Below are positions 32,341 to 43,900 of a stretch of 64,000 nucleotides of DNA, one piece after another (within the stretch, counting starts at the first letter, position 1; each line of letters opens with the position of its first letter). The DNA is from Rehmannia glutinosa. Lineage: Eukaryota; Streptophyta; Magnoliopsida; Lamiales; Orobanchaceae. Both the position numbers and the translations under genes were made by a program. The notes beneath the pieces were generated by a model. It saw nothing but the letters and a program-made list of their open reading frames with translations. It was not told the origin of the DNA and ran no database searches. The DNA lies in the NCBI GenBank assembly GCA_016081115.2, contig CM071930.1:32255641-32319640 (forward strand), read 5' to 3'.

Positions 32341-35300
32341 TCTTCTCTTTTTCTGCTTGCCAATTGTAAATTGAAGAACATCTTTCTCCATTTGAACTTT
32401 CATTTCATTTAAATGATGGAATACAATCCTTGAACATACAAAGCCCTCAATTTACGTCGTTCTTCTGGCTTCAATGACAAAGGGAAAATTATTATACGGA
32501 AAGACTTTTATGACATTCAACTTCAAAATAAAAAAAAAGATTCCTACCAAGAACAAATTTGGCTCAGAATACCCGCGCCCCCTGAAATTTTTCATATGGT
32601 GCATTAAGAAAACACCACAATCAATATTTTTTAAATTACTCTGCCATGGAAAATAGATATTTTCGGAGATATATCGATCAACATCTTCAGCTTTAGGGTG
32701 CTGCTTCTCCTTCAAGAAACTAGACATTTCTCTTTTGCTGAAAAAATGTCAAATAAAATTTAAGAACAACTTGCGTTTTCAGAAAATAGTAGCAATAAAA
32801 GAAAATATAATAATTTACCACTAATTTTGCAAGATCTACATAGTCAGTAGCAACATCTTTATGATGCACCATGTTGTCAAGATATTACAATTTTTGGTCC
32901 ACAAAGTTGATAAAAAGATACAAAAAAATAATATTGCATATAGCATATTGGTACAAAAATCTACATTTCCAACAATATAGACTTATTGTTTCATGTTAGA
33001 AAGTAAGTACGAAAAAGTAAACATCAAAATCAATCTTACCAAATCCACGGTACTCAAGATCTTTATCATTTTCATACAACATCTAGTGGTTCCAACAATC
33101 TCTCAATTTTTTTGCATTATTCGCTCTCCCACCTTATTGAAAAGGTTATGAAGAAACAATTGTTGTAAAAAAGAAATTGACTAAAAAAATGCAATACTTT
33201 TTTGATTCAATGTGATACTAATACAGATAAAAGTAATACTTACAGAGTATTGGGCATTGAAATAAAAATATTTTGTGGCTCCACAATCTTTGTTAAGAAA
33301 TATAACCCATGTGTCTATAATGCTTACATGGATCATCTTCGACGAGTTCATTGTTGAAATCCCATCAAAGGCAATAAAGTCAACCCGACCACGTGCGAAG
33401 GCATTTGAACTAAAAATTGAAAACAAAATAAAAAGTTAGTGAGAAAAATATAATACCTACTCAAATCACATTACTTTCATCATACTTACTCTCATTGGTT
33501 TGTGGCTAAAAAAGCAATAGTCAACATCTTTTTCTTTCCTGCTCATATGCACATGGGAATCCTTGTTCCTATTCAAAATTTGACAATGGAAAATTGCTCC
33601 ATCTGCAATAGGCTAGGGCTCATTCATGCACTCACGATCTTGTTCCTCTTACACTCCAGAATCTCCTTCCTCTTCCTCTCCAGAACCTCCTTCCTCTTCA
33701 GAAGGTTCAAAAAATTATTTATGAATATCCTCAGGAAATTTTTCAATATCTCAGGTGTAAGTAGCTCAAAATTTGGCATGTCATTTGCCAAATTCTCCAT
33801 CCTCTCAAAAATCTCAACAACTTTATCAATATACTTATGAACTTTAGCATCAAAAAAAAAAAAACTTATAGCTGTCAAACACTGGAGACTGAGAAGAATT
33901 TACATTTTTTTCTTGCTTCATATTATTCTTCAAGTTGTTGAATATCTCCATGTGAAATTTTGTTAAAACATTGAAGTTTCTCTTAAATAGCATAAATACT
34001 TCATGACCATTCTACAATTATAAAAAATATAGTAAGTAATATATACTTGGCAAATATCACGAAAACACCATCCATGCATACGATAATTTTAGGACAAAAT
34101 ATAACCACAACACATCCATGCATAAAATACTTTTGAGGACAAAACTGACAGTCATACATAACATATACTTTTGGGAATACTCTATAAAAGTGATACTCTA
34201 TATACTTGACAAATATCACCACAGCACATCCATGCATAAAATACTTTTAGGACAAAACTGATACTTTTGGGGATCAAAGTGATAAAAGTGATACTCTATA
34301 TACTTGACAAATATCACCACACCATATCCATGCATAAAATACTTTTGAGGACAAAACTGGTACTTTTGGGGATCAAAATGATATTTTTGGGGATTAAAGT
34401 GATATTTTTAGGCATAAAAGTGATACTACAATACTTGACAACTATAAAACAACAGTCATACATAGAATGCTTTTATTCATAAAAGTGATACTTTTAGAGG
34501 TAAAAGTAATACTTTTAGGGTAAAACTGATACTCTATACTTGAGAAATATCACCAAAAAATATATTCATATATAGAATACTTTTAGAGATAAAACTGATA
34601 CTTTTATGCATAAAAGTCATACTTTAAGGGGTAAATGTGATACTCCATACTTGACAAATATCACTAAAGCAGATACAAACTTACATCTCAAGCCATTTTA
34701 TATAACTCGTCATCCTGAAGCTCATCACCCCTTGGTAGCTTCAATTTTATGTAATCTGATGGATTCTGAACACCATCATCATCCTACTTTGTTGATTCAT
34801 CATCCTACTATGTTGATTTATGCTCTTTTTCATCAGCTTCATTTGCTTCACTATATAATCCTTCACCAATTTGTTCATCATCGCGCTTTTTCTTAATAGG
34901 TAATGTCGTTCTTTAACTAACATCGTATGTATCAGTAACCCATTCACCATGCCCCAACCCACCCATGCACCCACATAATTTTCTTCCTTGATTTTTTTTC
35001 TAATTTCTGAGCATCTCAATGAGAAATCAAAGGTAACTTGGTTGGTTTTGCATTGCCTTGCCACTTCATTCTATGAAAATATATTATCAGCAATACAAAA
35101 ACACAACCACTAACATATTTCACACTCGGATTCTCATTATACTTATTTACTCCCACGCACAACTTTTCCAGAATATACGAACGCCAATCATACTCTCTTA
35201 TCCTCTCCACATCAACCAAGGATTTAATAGCATTCGAATCCACCTTCATGTTGCTCCTTGGTTTCAAAAATGAAGATAAACAGAAAATAACAAATAGTCT

Positions 35301-36224
35301 CTTGAAATCATCACCACCATCACTTAACCTATCAATAACATTTTTCAAACTAGGAACTAAACTATCATCATCAACACCATAGTTCTTCTTCAACTCATCA
35401 ATAATAACAACACACTCCCCTCGCTTAAGTTCCTCAACAGACTGTCCCTCTACCTTAGGTAGTAAAAACACATCATGAATATCATCTGCAGTCACAACAA
35501 AAGTCATATTCTCGAATCTCAATATTCGACTGGTTCCATTAAAAATTTTCACAAACTTTTTCACCATATCCATAGGAAATGATGACTCTATAGAAAATTC
35601 AAACAAACCTCCAAAACCTATGTTTTTTACATCACTCTTCTGCTATCAGTCAAATTACGTATAAACCTCAAACAAATCTTGAGGTTTACACTAGAAAATG
35701 AAATCTCTGCAATTAAAATATGACATATTTCTCATAAACATCTTATAATTACAAACAAAATCAAATTTTAATGATGAAAATGTAACAGAAAATACATGTT
35801 TACCTCACTTTCTTCTTTTCCTATCCCTTTCCTCCTCCTCCAATAACATTTTTTATCTTCACTGCAAAAAAAAAAAACATATATATTATTAATAAAAAAC
35901 ATGACAAAAAATATTATTAATAAAAAAATTCACTATATATATTACATGTCTTCGGTAACATTCACAACTTTCTTTTCGTTTTCTACAATTTTTGAAATTA
36001 TCATCTTCTTTCCCATAACATTTGGATCCTTATCTTCTATTTCCTCTTTCTTTGGTTTTACTCCCTTCTCAATTTTCCTTTTCCCAGTAACAATTTTTTT
36101 CTTTTTATCAAACAACTTTCTCTGCAACACATTTTTTTTCTTCTCCAGACTTTAGTGTTTCCACTTTATATTACCCTCCTTTTTGTTTCCCAGTAACAAG
36201 AATGATTGCTGATTCTTGAGCCAT
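32340..36224 (-). pseudogene. Ulp1-like cysteine protease gene of the Mutator-like element
   Basis: The proposed start is the ATG at 36224-36222 (MAQESAIILVTGKQKGG). Exon pieces follow. First is a very Lys-rich stretch (36130-35942). Next is a region of about 196 residues with FVKIFNGTSRILRFENMTFV and DDIHDVFLLPKVEGQS (35606-35016), like the plant domain that precedes Ulp1 in transposon-borne genes. An acidic segment comes next, then VDFIAFDGISTMNSSKM with IIDTWVIFLN (33426-33270). The C-terminal part is NIDCGVFLMHHMKNF (about 32610), where the Cys fits the Ulp1 nucleophile. I could not find the catalytic His with confidence. Ulp1 enzymes process SUMO in known cases; here the substrate is unknown. 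Introns hold the AAAGTGATACTTTT motif. Several frames are broken, so I score it as a pseudogene. Confidence 0.7.
34000..34680. repeat. Dense AAAGTGATACTTTT motif array
   Basis: At least ten degenerate copies, such as 'aaaagtgatacttttaga', 'aaaagtaatactttta' and 'aaaactgatacttttg', are spaced about 20-25 bases in places. They are mixed with a 60-90-base repeat carrying 'acttgacaaatatcaccacagcacatccatgcata'. It lies in an intron-like gap of the Ulp1-like gene. The short frames here come from the repeat. Confidence 0.8.
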
Positions 36225-37400
36225 TATACTTCGCTGCAAAAACATATGGAACAATGATATCATTATAAATTGGGAAAAAACTCATGATACTTTTATATTA
36301 AAAGTAATACTTTTCATAGCATTACAAAATTATGTAAACAACAAAATAAAAAACACGTGTAATACTTTGTTTACAACAACTGATATATTTACGACCAAAA
36401 GTAACACTTGTAAGGGCAAAAGTGATACTATGTCACGTAAACACATAATGTTACTTTGTATACGAAATACATAAACCTTGAATACATGTTGAAATTAAAA
36501 CATTAACAAAAAGCATGCTCAAATTAAAACCCTAGTATACACTTTAGGTAAAAGAATACATGCTCAAATTAAAACTCTAACAAAAAGACAAAAGCTCAAA
36601 TTTAAACCCTAACATATATTTCAGATAAAATTAAATGCTCAAATTAAAACGTTAACAAAACACAAGATCAAATTTAAAACCTACAATACATTTTCAAGAA
36701 AAATCCATAAAAAAACTTTCAAAATAACTAAAATCGAAGAGAACAAAAAAAACGAAGGAAAAAGCTGCAGAAAACTGAAGAAATACTTGATTCTTGTTCG
36801 AACGGAGGCTAAACTTGGAACACTGTGAAAAATCGAAAGAGAAACACACAAAAATCACAAAAATCGGAAGAGAAACGGACGGGCAAGGCAATCGAATAGA
36901 GAAAGAGAGCAGAAAATAGGCAAAATCCAGCAGGTACTAGGTCTGGGGCTGGGTAACTTTAGATCCAGCAGGTTGGTAATTGAGTACCGGGTCTGGGGCT
37001 CCGTCTCATATAAAGTTTTGTGATAGACTTATTTTAGGATTTTTTAATATAAAAGGTAATGCCACTTATGCATTATTGAACAAAAATAACGATGCAAATC
37101 GCAAATCGCATTCATCATTTTTTAAAAACGCTTTGGATTCGTGATATATTATTTGGATCTGAGTATTTCTAGAAAAATTTAATAAATAATATACAAAAAC
37201 AATATCTTACCAATTAAACTTCGGATTTTGTTATATTGTTAATCTATATAATCTACAGAGTGCAGCATAATTATCCTTAATTTTGTGGGTCTGACCATAA
37301 CAAAGTTAATTCTAGGAAATTGAATTTTTCATTTTATAAATGAAAATTTATTTACCTAAACGTGAACTGCATATTATTTATAAATAATAATATTTTTTGG
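36225..37400. other. AT-rich flank of the Mutator-like element
   Basis: No gene. It has a few motif copies to about 36440, then 'aaattaaaacnctaacaaaa' repeats at about 36500-36670. A doubled segment with 'ccagcaggt' and 'gtctggggct' lies at 36930-36999 and may be subterminal to the element end. Confidence 0.55.
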
Positions 37401-37404
37401 GCTT

Positions 37405-38395
37405 TGGACACAACTGCCCAATTTTTCAAAAAAAAAAAAAAGACACATATTTGCGCTCCCGAGTTTTTTCCTGACTTTATTATGTTCCCACCCTTTTCTT
37501 GGACATTTTAACTCTCCCGCCAATTTTTCGGATTTTTTTTACGTTGTTGTTTCATGATTGTTTCAAACTTGTTTCATACATGTTTCATCTAATAAGATTT
37601 CAGTAAAAAACAATTTATCTCCCATTAAATAATCAAGTTTATACTCAAAATCTTAACAATTAAGAAATATACACATAAAACAACACATATTGAAGAAAAT
37701 ACATTAAAAATAATATAGAAATGACACATGAATAGAAAAACACAATCCATTTTTTGTTCAAATGCATTGAAAACGTAAAAAACATGGAAACAACTAAGAA
37801 ACAACATAAAAACTATGTAGAAACAACCCAAAAATAATATAGAAAACACCACATGAACAAAAATGCTTGAAATAGGTTAAAAACTGCAATGGAACATAGA
37901 AAACTACATTGAAATAACAAAGAAACATCATAACAACATTAAAAAACAGTATAGAAAACAACCCAAAAATAATGTAAATAATTTAGAAAACACCACATCA
38001 ATAAAATGAACTTAAAAATCGGTACAAACTGCATTTAGATATTGAAAATTATATGGAAACAACAAAGAAACATCATAACAGCATCAAAAACATTATAGAA
38101 AACAACTCAAAAACAACATAAACAATATATAAAACAACATATGAACAGAAAAGAGCATAAAAAATAAGTAAAATTTGTATTGAAACATCGAAACAACAAT
38201 GAATATAGAAACAATCAAGAAACAAATATAAACAACATTGAAATGACAGAAGTAACATATAAAGCAATACATGAACAAAAAAATCGAAAAAACTTAAAAA
38301 TAACAAAAAAATTATGTAGGAGTGTAAAAAAAAAAAAGAGTACAATAGTGATGTGAGCGTAAACAGTGTCTTTTTTTCAAAACTAGATGTATTCC
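37405..38395. mobile_element. Non-coding TIR-like element with A-rich tandem repeats
   Basis: The left end 'tttttcaaaaaaa...gacacatatttgcgctc' is mirrored by 'gagcgtaaacagtgtctttttttcaaaa' at 38357-38384. Inside, about 37680-38330, is a degenerate repeat of roughly 140 bases whose anchor 'aacccaaaaataat' recurs near 37825, 37960 and 38104. Frames across it are low-complexity shadows. The class is unknown. Confidence 0.5.
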
Positions 38396-38790
38396 CGACA
38401 ATTTCTCTATTTTTCTTTAGGTACCATATAATTATATTACTTAATTTTAAAACGAAAAACTTAAAACTTGGGAAGTTGAATCACAACTTACATTTTGTGA
38501 AGGTTGATAGAGGGCCACGTCAACCATTCTTGATCTCTCCTTCAAGTGACATTCATGGTAGAAACTCTATATCGTATTTAACAAAATTCATAAAAATTAA
38601 AATATTGAGTATTTAATAAAACTTTTATTTTAAGGAAATAATATTTTTGCATATATAATATTATATATTAATAGGATTTGGTTCAAATGAGACAATCCTT
38701 CTCCCGTGAGACACAATAGATTGATCTCAACCATCCCATAAAATTAATCTATAGATGTGATTAAATGAATAAACATTATACATTAAATAA

Positions 38791-38927
38791 CACTACGAGC
38801 TTGTAGCTCAAGTGGTATCGCTCACCCTTTGTAAGGGAGTTGACTGGGGTTCGAACCCGGTATCTTTCAATTTCTTTGAAATTTAACTCCTCCCCTCCAA
38901 CCAGTACTCCCAACTTATTAAAAAAAA
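38791..38927 (+). mobile_element. tRNA-derived SINE with 16-bp target-site duplication
   Basis: A polymerase III A box (TAGCTCAAGTGG, 38804-38815) and B box (GGTTCGAACCC, about 38849-38859) are followed by a short body and a poly(A) tail. The 16 bases ATTATACATTAAATAA are repeated exactly at 38775-38790 and 38928-38943. The perfect duplication points to a fairly recent insertion. Confidence 0.9.
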
Positions 38928-39029
38928 ATTATACATTAAATAATTAATTTAATCAACAAAGGGTAATAGAGTAAATTGCATAAATAAAAATGGTTACAAT
39001 ATGAAAAAAGGCAAAAATCACGCAGATTC

Positions 39030-39172
39030 TGTTTTTTTTTTTTTTTTAATAAGTTGGGAGTACTCGTTGGACGGATGAGATAAATTTCAAAGAAACTGAA
39101 AGATACAGGGTTCGAACCCTGGTTAATACCGTTGTAAAAGGTAAGTGATACCACTTGAGCATCACTCAAATT
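39030..39172 (-). mobile_element. tRNA-derived SINE, second copy in opposite orientation
   Basis: Begins with the T run (39030-39047), then 'taataagttgggagtact' and 'agggttcgaaccct' (B box), and ends 'taccacttgagcatcactc' (A box). This is the reverse complement of the SINE at 38791-38927. I see no clear target-site duplication. Confidence 0.85.
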
Positions 39173-39630
39173 ATGTTGAATACACAATCATTCATCCAAA
39201 AAAATGCCATTTCACAAAACTGAATATCTTCTGTTCCCCGCCATTTACAACCTCTGCAATTACAGAGAGATATGAATTTTTTTGGTGGGAAGATGGCATC
39301 AATTCCTGCGATGAAGTACCAGCAATTATACAAGAATTTGCCATAGCCAACGAGAATTGATTGGACATCAATGGAGAACTAGACCCAAGTAAGTAAAAAT
39401 CCAAAATCTTAAATCTGGAAATTGCGATGAAGAAGAGAAACAACAAAAGTCAATACGATGACTCAATTCATATCGATGAACAATTATCAATTGCAGAAGA
39501 AACTCCATCATGCATCGTTGATGAAGTAGACATCCATGGAGAACTCGAACCTAATCCTTAACAATAAATTCTTAAAAACTGTGATTTCACGAAGAAGACG
39601 ATGCATTGATACTTATGAAACAATACATAT

Positions 39631-40015
39631 ACTATGCAACAAAAATCAATTAACTATACATTGTCTAATAGCTATCTATGCAGTGTAAAAAACTAAATAT
39701 GCAGTACATTATACCTATGCAATGTGTCATAAACTATGCAACAAAAATCAACTAACAATATATTATATAGAAGTTATCTATGCAGTGTAAAAAACTAAAT
39801 ATTCAGTACATAGATCCAAATATGCAAAATGTCATAAACTATGCATTAAAAATCAACTAATTATGCATTATTTAGAAGATATCTATTCAGTGTGCAAAAA
39901 CTAAATATGCAGTACATTATACCTAACTATGCGATATTGTCATAAACATTGCAATAAAAATAACTAAATATGTATTATCAAATAGCTATCAAAGCAGCAA
40001 ACGAATCCTAACTAT
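39631..40015. repeat. 102-108-bp tandem repeat, about 3.7 copies
   Basis: 'actatgcaa.aaaaatcaa' recurs at 39631, 39733, 39838 and 39946. Units also share 'ctatctatgcagtgtaaaaaactaaat'. Non-coding. Confidence 0.8.
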
Positions 40016-40299
40016 GCTGGATTCGGAAAAAAAAAAAGAAAATTTTGAAAAAAAACTGTCTCCTAAAATAGTGTAATCCATAAAAGGCGGTTTCAAAAGT
40101 CAAAGGATGCAAAAAAAGAACGCTGGACAATAAAAAAATTATTCTACCCTTACAACATTAAAATAAATTGGAAAATATTCAAAAAATCAAACAAATCACA
40201 ACTGTTAAAAGAAAAAGATGAAAGGGTAGGATTAGTCCATCCTGCTTCACATGAGAAAGATGGTCCCATTTGAACCAACCAATATATTATATATATCAA

Positions 40300-40445
40300 G
40301 GATCAGGGTGGCACAACACGTTCCAATCCTTGCTTGTTGATTAATTAGCCAAGGTGGGATTCTTCGATCAGGTTTTATGCGGTGTAATTTTTGTCATCAC
40401 TACTTGCAAAATCAATATCCGTGCATCGCACGGGTAGAATACTAA
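40300..40445 (+). mobile_element. Helitron 3' terminus (non-autonomous copy)
   Basis: The hairpin CCGTGC-ATC-GCACGG (40419-40433) is followed 12 bases later by CTAA before a T (40442-40446). This matches the Helitron 3' rule (hairpin, then CTRR, inserted before T). The 5' TC end is not identified; the start given is arbitrary. Confidence 0.65.
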
Positions 40446-40971
40446 TTATGAAAATAATAAGCATGTTAAAAAAAGATTAAAATAAAAACTGAACCATGTA
40501 TTCATTTTCTTACAGTAGCAGAAAACATAAGAATTGAATGATTTTAAAAAAAATGAAAGATTAGTTGTAGGAAAATAAAATTTGTTACCATCCACATTGT
40601 ATTGTGACAACATTAAACAAATGATGTGCAGAGCATGCTCTCACCATTTTCAACATGGAACCACACCTCACAGACCTCACAAGCAAATCAAATTTTATAG
40701 CACATCATATGATTACCATGACGAAAATGGAAAACTGAAATCAAACACAAATAGCTACCAATATTGAAGAACTCAACTGATCCACCAACTCAAATGGTCT
40801 TTCACAAAATAAAACAAACTCACAACAAGCAAAGAGGCAGAAACCAGTATGCTACACCATGGAGAATAAGTATGATAACAGATAGCAGGCACCAAATCAC
40901 AATCAGAGTGCTCTCTTAATCTAAAACCAAACACGATTTGGGAGTCTTCAACTAATCTGATGGTACATATT
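40446..40971 (-). other. 3' untranslated region and downstream of SR45a-like gene
   Basis: Lies between the Helitron end and the stop codon of the splicing-factor gene. No other gene seen. The poly(A) site cannot be fixed from sequence alone. Confidence 0.4.
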
Positions 40972-43900
40972 TCACCTAGAACCACGTGCATAGTTCCTCT
41001 CAAGACTCCTTCGAGGAGAATATGATCTGGACCTGTCCCTTCTTGATCTTCCGCCAGAACGTGAACGTCTAGGAGAGTAATCACGTCCACCACCTCTATA
41101 AGGTGAGCGTCTAGGAGACCTCCGGTACCCATAATCATCACCACGGCTGGAACCTCCACGATACCTAATACGATCACCACGATAACCTTTCACCCAAGCA
41201 ATAAATTAGTTTCCGTAATAAACAATAAACTTGAGTAAAGGCAGCAACAACTAACCATCACCACGAGTGTTTTTGAGCCCAAGATAGTGACCAGGAGTGG
41301 GAGTCCTCGCGCGTTTCCGCCGGGACTAAAGAAAAAATAAATAGTCTCAGTTCATATAATCTAATAAAAGCAGGGTTTAAAGCTTAAGAATCGAGGTAAA
41401 GAGTAATAATAAAGCGTCTGTGCGATAAATAACATGCATAACAGAATCTCCAACTTCAGAATAATATTATATAAAAGTGAAATGACTTCTATGTTTTTGT
41501 ACAGTCCTACGAGAGGGTAATACTGCACAGAAGTTGATTGGGAAACTGCGCCATCTATTTCACATTTGTTTAATCAATCAAATAAAAAAGAAATAATCAA
41601 TGCCAGGTATGAGATACCATAAAAGCCTGATTACAATTGTTGACAAAGACCCTTGATTAATTGAGAGTTGAGAGTATTTGCTGAGGTTGTATAGTTGTTG
41701 GGCAATATAGATGCTATTTAGTTGATCAGATGCAAGTGAAAAGCTGTTTTAGCTTGTTGCGATGGATGGACTGATCATCTTTGATTTCTGCCAACATAGC
41801 TGACGCAATATCTTCTGAATATAACCAGAAAACCTTCAGGTTAAAGAGATTGATTTACAATCAAATAGGTCAGATGCCAGCTTCTATCAGACAGGTAGCT
41901 TACCCTCTCTACAGTTATGTACCGCCCTTCCAGCACTGATTGATTGAGATGTTTGATACAGCGATTGGCATCTTCAACACAGTCCATCGTTATAAATGCA
42001 AAACCACGGGAGATACGAGACCGCGGTTCCACAACCAAGAATACTGATTTCACCTATAAAAATGGAACAAACAGACAACATCAACAACATGAATAAAACT
42101 CCAAACTAATCTGCAAAGGCTGCAAGGAAATGGAGAAACCATTATCAGCTCAACTCATTCAGTATTCACAATTTCCTACATTGTCATCGAGAATATGTTG
42201 TACTATTTTTAAACGTACTTGTTAACAAAAACCTCTAGCGCTTCACTAACTTCAATAATAAAACCTGATATTCGTAATGGTTCCACACTTAATAGTACAC
42301 CTCATACCCACTCTGCCGACTTCAACCATTCACCAAAGAACGAAACCAAAAAAAGAAAGTGTCAAAATATCTATTAAGAACAAACCTTTCCTTCCTTCGA
42401 GAAATGATCTTCAAGGTCTCTTTCGGTGACCCTCGTAGATAGGCCAGTCACATAAAGAGTATTCCCTGGATTAACAGCTTCAGGCCTGCAATGAAAGATG
42501 GCATCTATAACTAACAATTCAAGTTGGCAAGGGGCAGTGTAAGCAAATCAACCAAAATATTACAACTTACCTGCCACGACCTCTTGACCCAGATCTTGAC
42601 CTAGATCTATCCCTTGGTCTTGACCATGATCTAGAACGAGATCTGGATTTGGAGCGGATCTCGACCTTGACCTGGATCCCGAATTCTCTTCCCATGGAGA
42701 AGGAGATCGTGCATACCTAAAAACATGATACAAAGACGAAGAGAAGTGTCAAACACAAGCAAAAAGTAGCCACGGCTTAAACTTCAATGTTGAGAGAAGA
42801 GGGGGGAAAAACAATCGTGCTGACGGAATCCAGCATGAGAAACTCTATCCATGACTACAATGCAAGATCAGCTCAAAATAAAGCAACTTCAACCCAAAAA
42901 GGTACAAGCCATCACATAAGCTATTATAACAACTAGAATTGGAAAGGGACAGAACAGGCATTCAATCATCTCCGAAACTTCAGGCAACCATCTCAGATTG
43001 AAAGTAAATAGGACAGTGCCAAGACACAAAACTGTAGACACAGCTGACAATGTCTCAGCAAACAGCATGTATGTGAAATCAGGGAAGCAATCGTCGAACT
43101 TCAACAAATCAGTTTCCTCATTAGTGATTTAAATTATAGAAGAAGTGTAGAAAGAGAAGTTGGAAAACAGTTTAGCAAAATCAGGCTGCAGGGAATATTC
43201 CAAATACACTCAATGATATTCCGTTCAGCTTAGAACGAAATATAAAAGGATTTGTAGGTTACATGTTTGAAACTCTAATCTTCTCTCCACCTAAGATATT
43301 CAAGGTTCATAACTAATAAACACCAACCTCACTCTATACAATCAATTATCAGAAGAAAAAAAAAATATTGAATTCCTAATTGTTCATATATCCCGAATTC
43401 CAGCTCTGTATGCCTATCATTTCTGAAACCATCGAATACCACTCTCCTGCTTTATAAAACGAAATACAACCCAACTTTAAGAACTCTTTTACCTAATGTG
43501 CGATGTTCTCCAAAAACCAAAGTGTTCTTCCACAATTTCAAATGCAGAGAGTTCATATCATCTTCCACCAGTATAATCATTAAAATAGGAATTCCAGCAA
43601 ATAGTCCACAGGATTATCAGCATAGTTGTTAAGGGCGCAAAGCGCACCTCGGGCAAAGGGCATGGTAGCGCCTATAGGCGTGCGCCTCACAAACATGATG
43701 CCAGAAAGATACATAAATAATGATGAAAATGATAAATTTGATTAGAATACATTTCAACTGTGATAGGTCAAGTTCCAAATTTCAAATTAAAACACAAAAA
43801 GTTTATCAAAGCAAGCATATTCGCATAATAAACCAAACTAATCAATCATCAAGCTCAATATCAATATTATAATCCCCATCATCATCATCGGAGACGATCG

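Larger units (their letters stand above)
28200..37000. mobile_element. Mutator-like element carrying FAR1-type transposase and Ulp1-like gene
   Basis: A plus-strand FAR1/FHY3-type transposase pseudogene (about 28560-31450) and a minus-strand Ulp1-like gene (36224-32340) converge. Both sit in AT-rich DNA saturated with one quasi-palindromic motif. Plant Mutator-like elements that also carry Ulp1 protease genes are known (Kaonashi-type). Candidate terminal inverted repeats, AGCCCCAACCCCGG near 28234-28260 and its imperfect inverse near 36975-37000, are only about 70 percent alike, so the limits are tentative. Confidence 0.55.
38672..40277. mobile_element. TIR-bounded non-coding element
   Basis: 'ggttcaaatgagacaatcct' at 38678-38697 matches the reverse complement of 'gatggtcccatttgaacc' at 40258-40276. 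Between them lie two SINEs and a tandem array, but no gene. The target-site duplication is not clear. Confidence 0.5.

Noticed and set aside
36694..36891. Phe-rich 65-codon minus-strand frame
   Set aside because: Biased composition from AT-rich DNA, no start context or homology.
37625..38345. Phe/Val/Leu-rich minus-strand frames resembling membrane proteins
   Set aside because: They come from the A-rich tandem repeat read in reverse.
38800..38870. Possible tRNA gene (A and B boxes)
   Set aside because: No cloverleaf fits, and the unit ends in poly(A) with a 16-bp target duplication; it is a SINE.
39270..39360. Short frame with RYEFFWWEDG, like a GRF zinc-finger fragment
   Set aside because: Too short and lacking the metal ligands; not supported.
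42889..43107. Hydrophobic 72-codon minus-strand frame
   Set aside because: It lies inside intron 2 of the SR45a-like gene with no sign of conservation or splicing signals.
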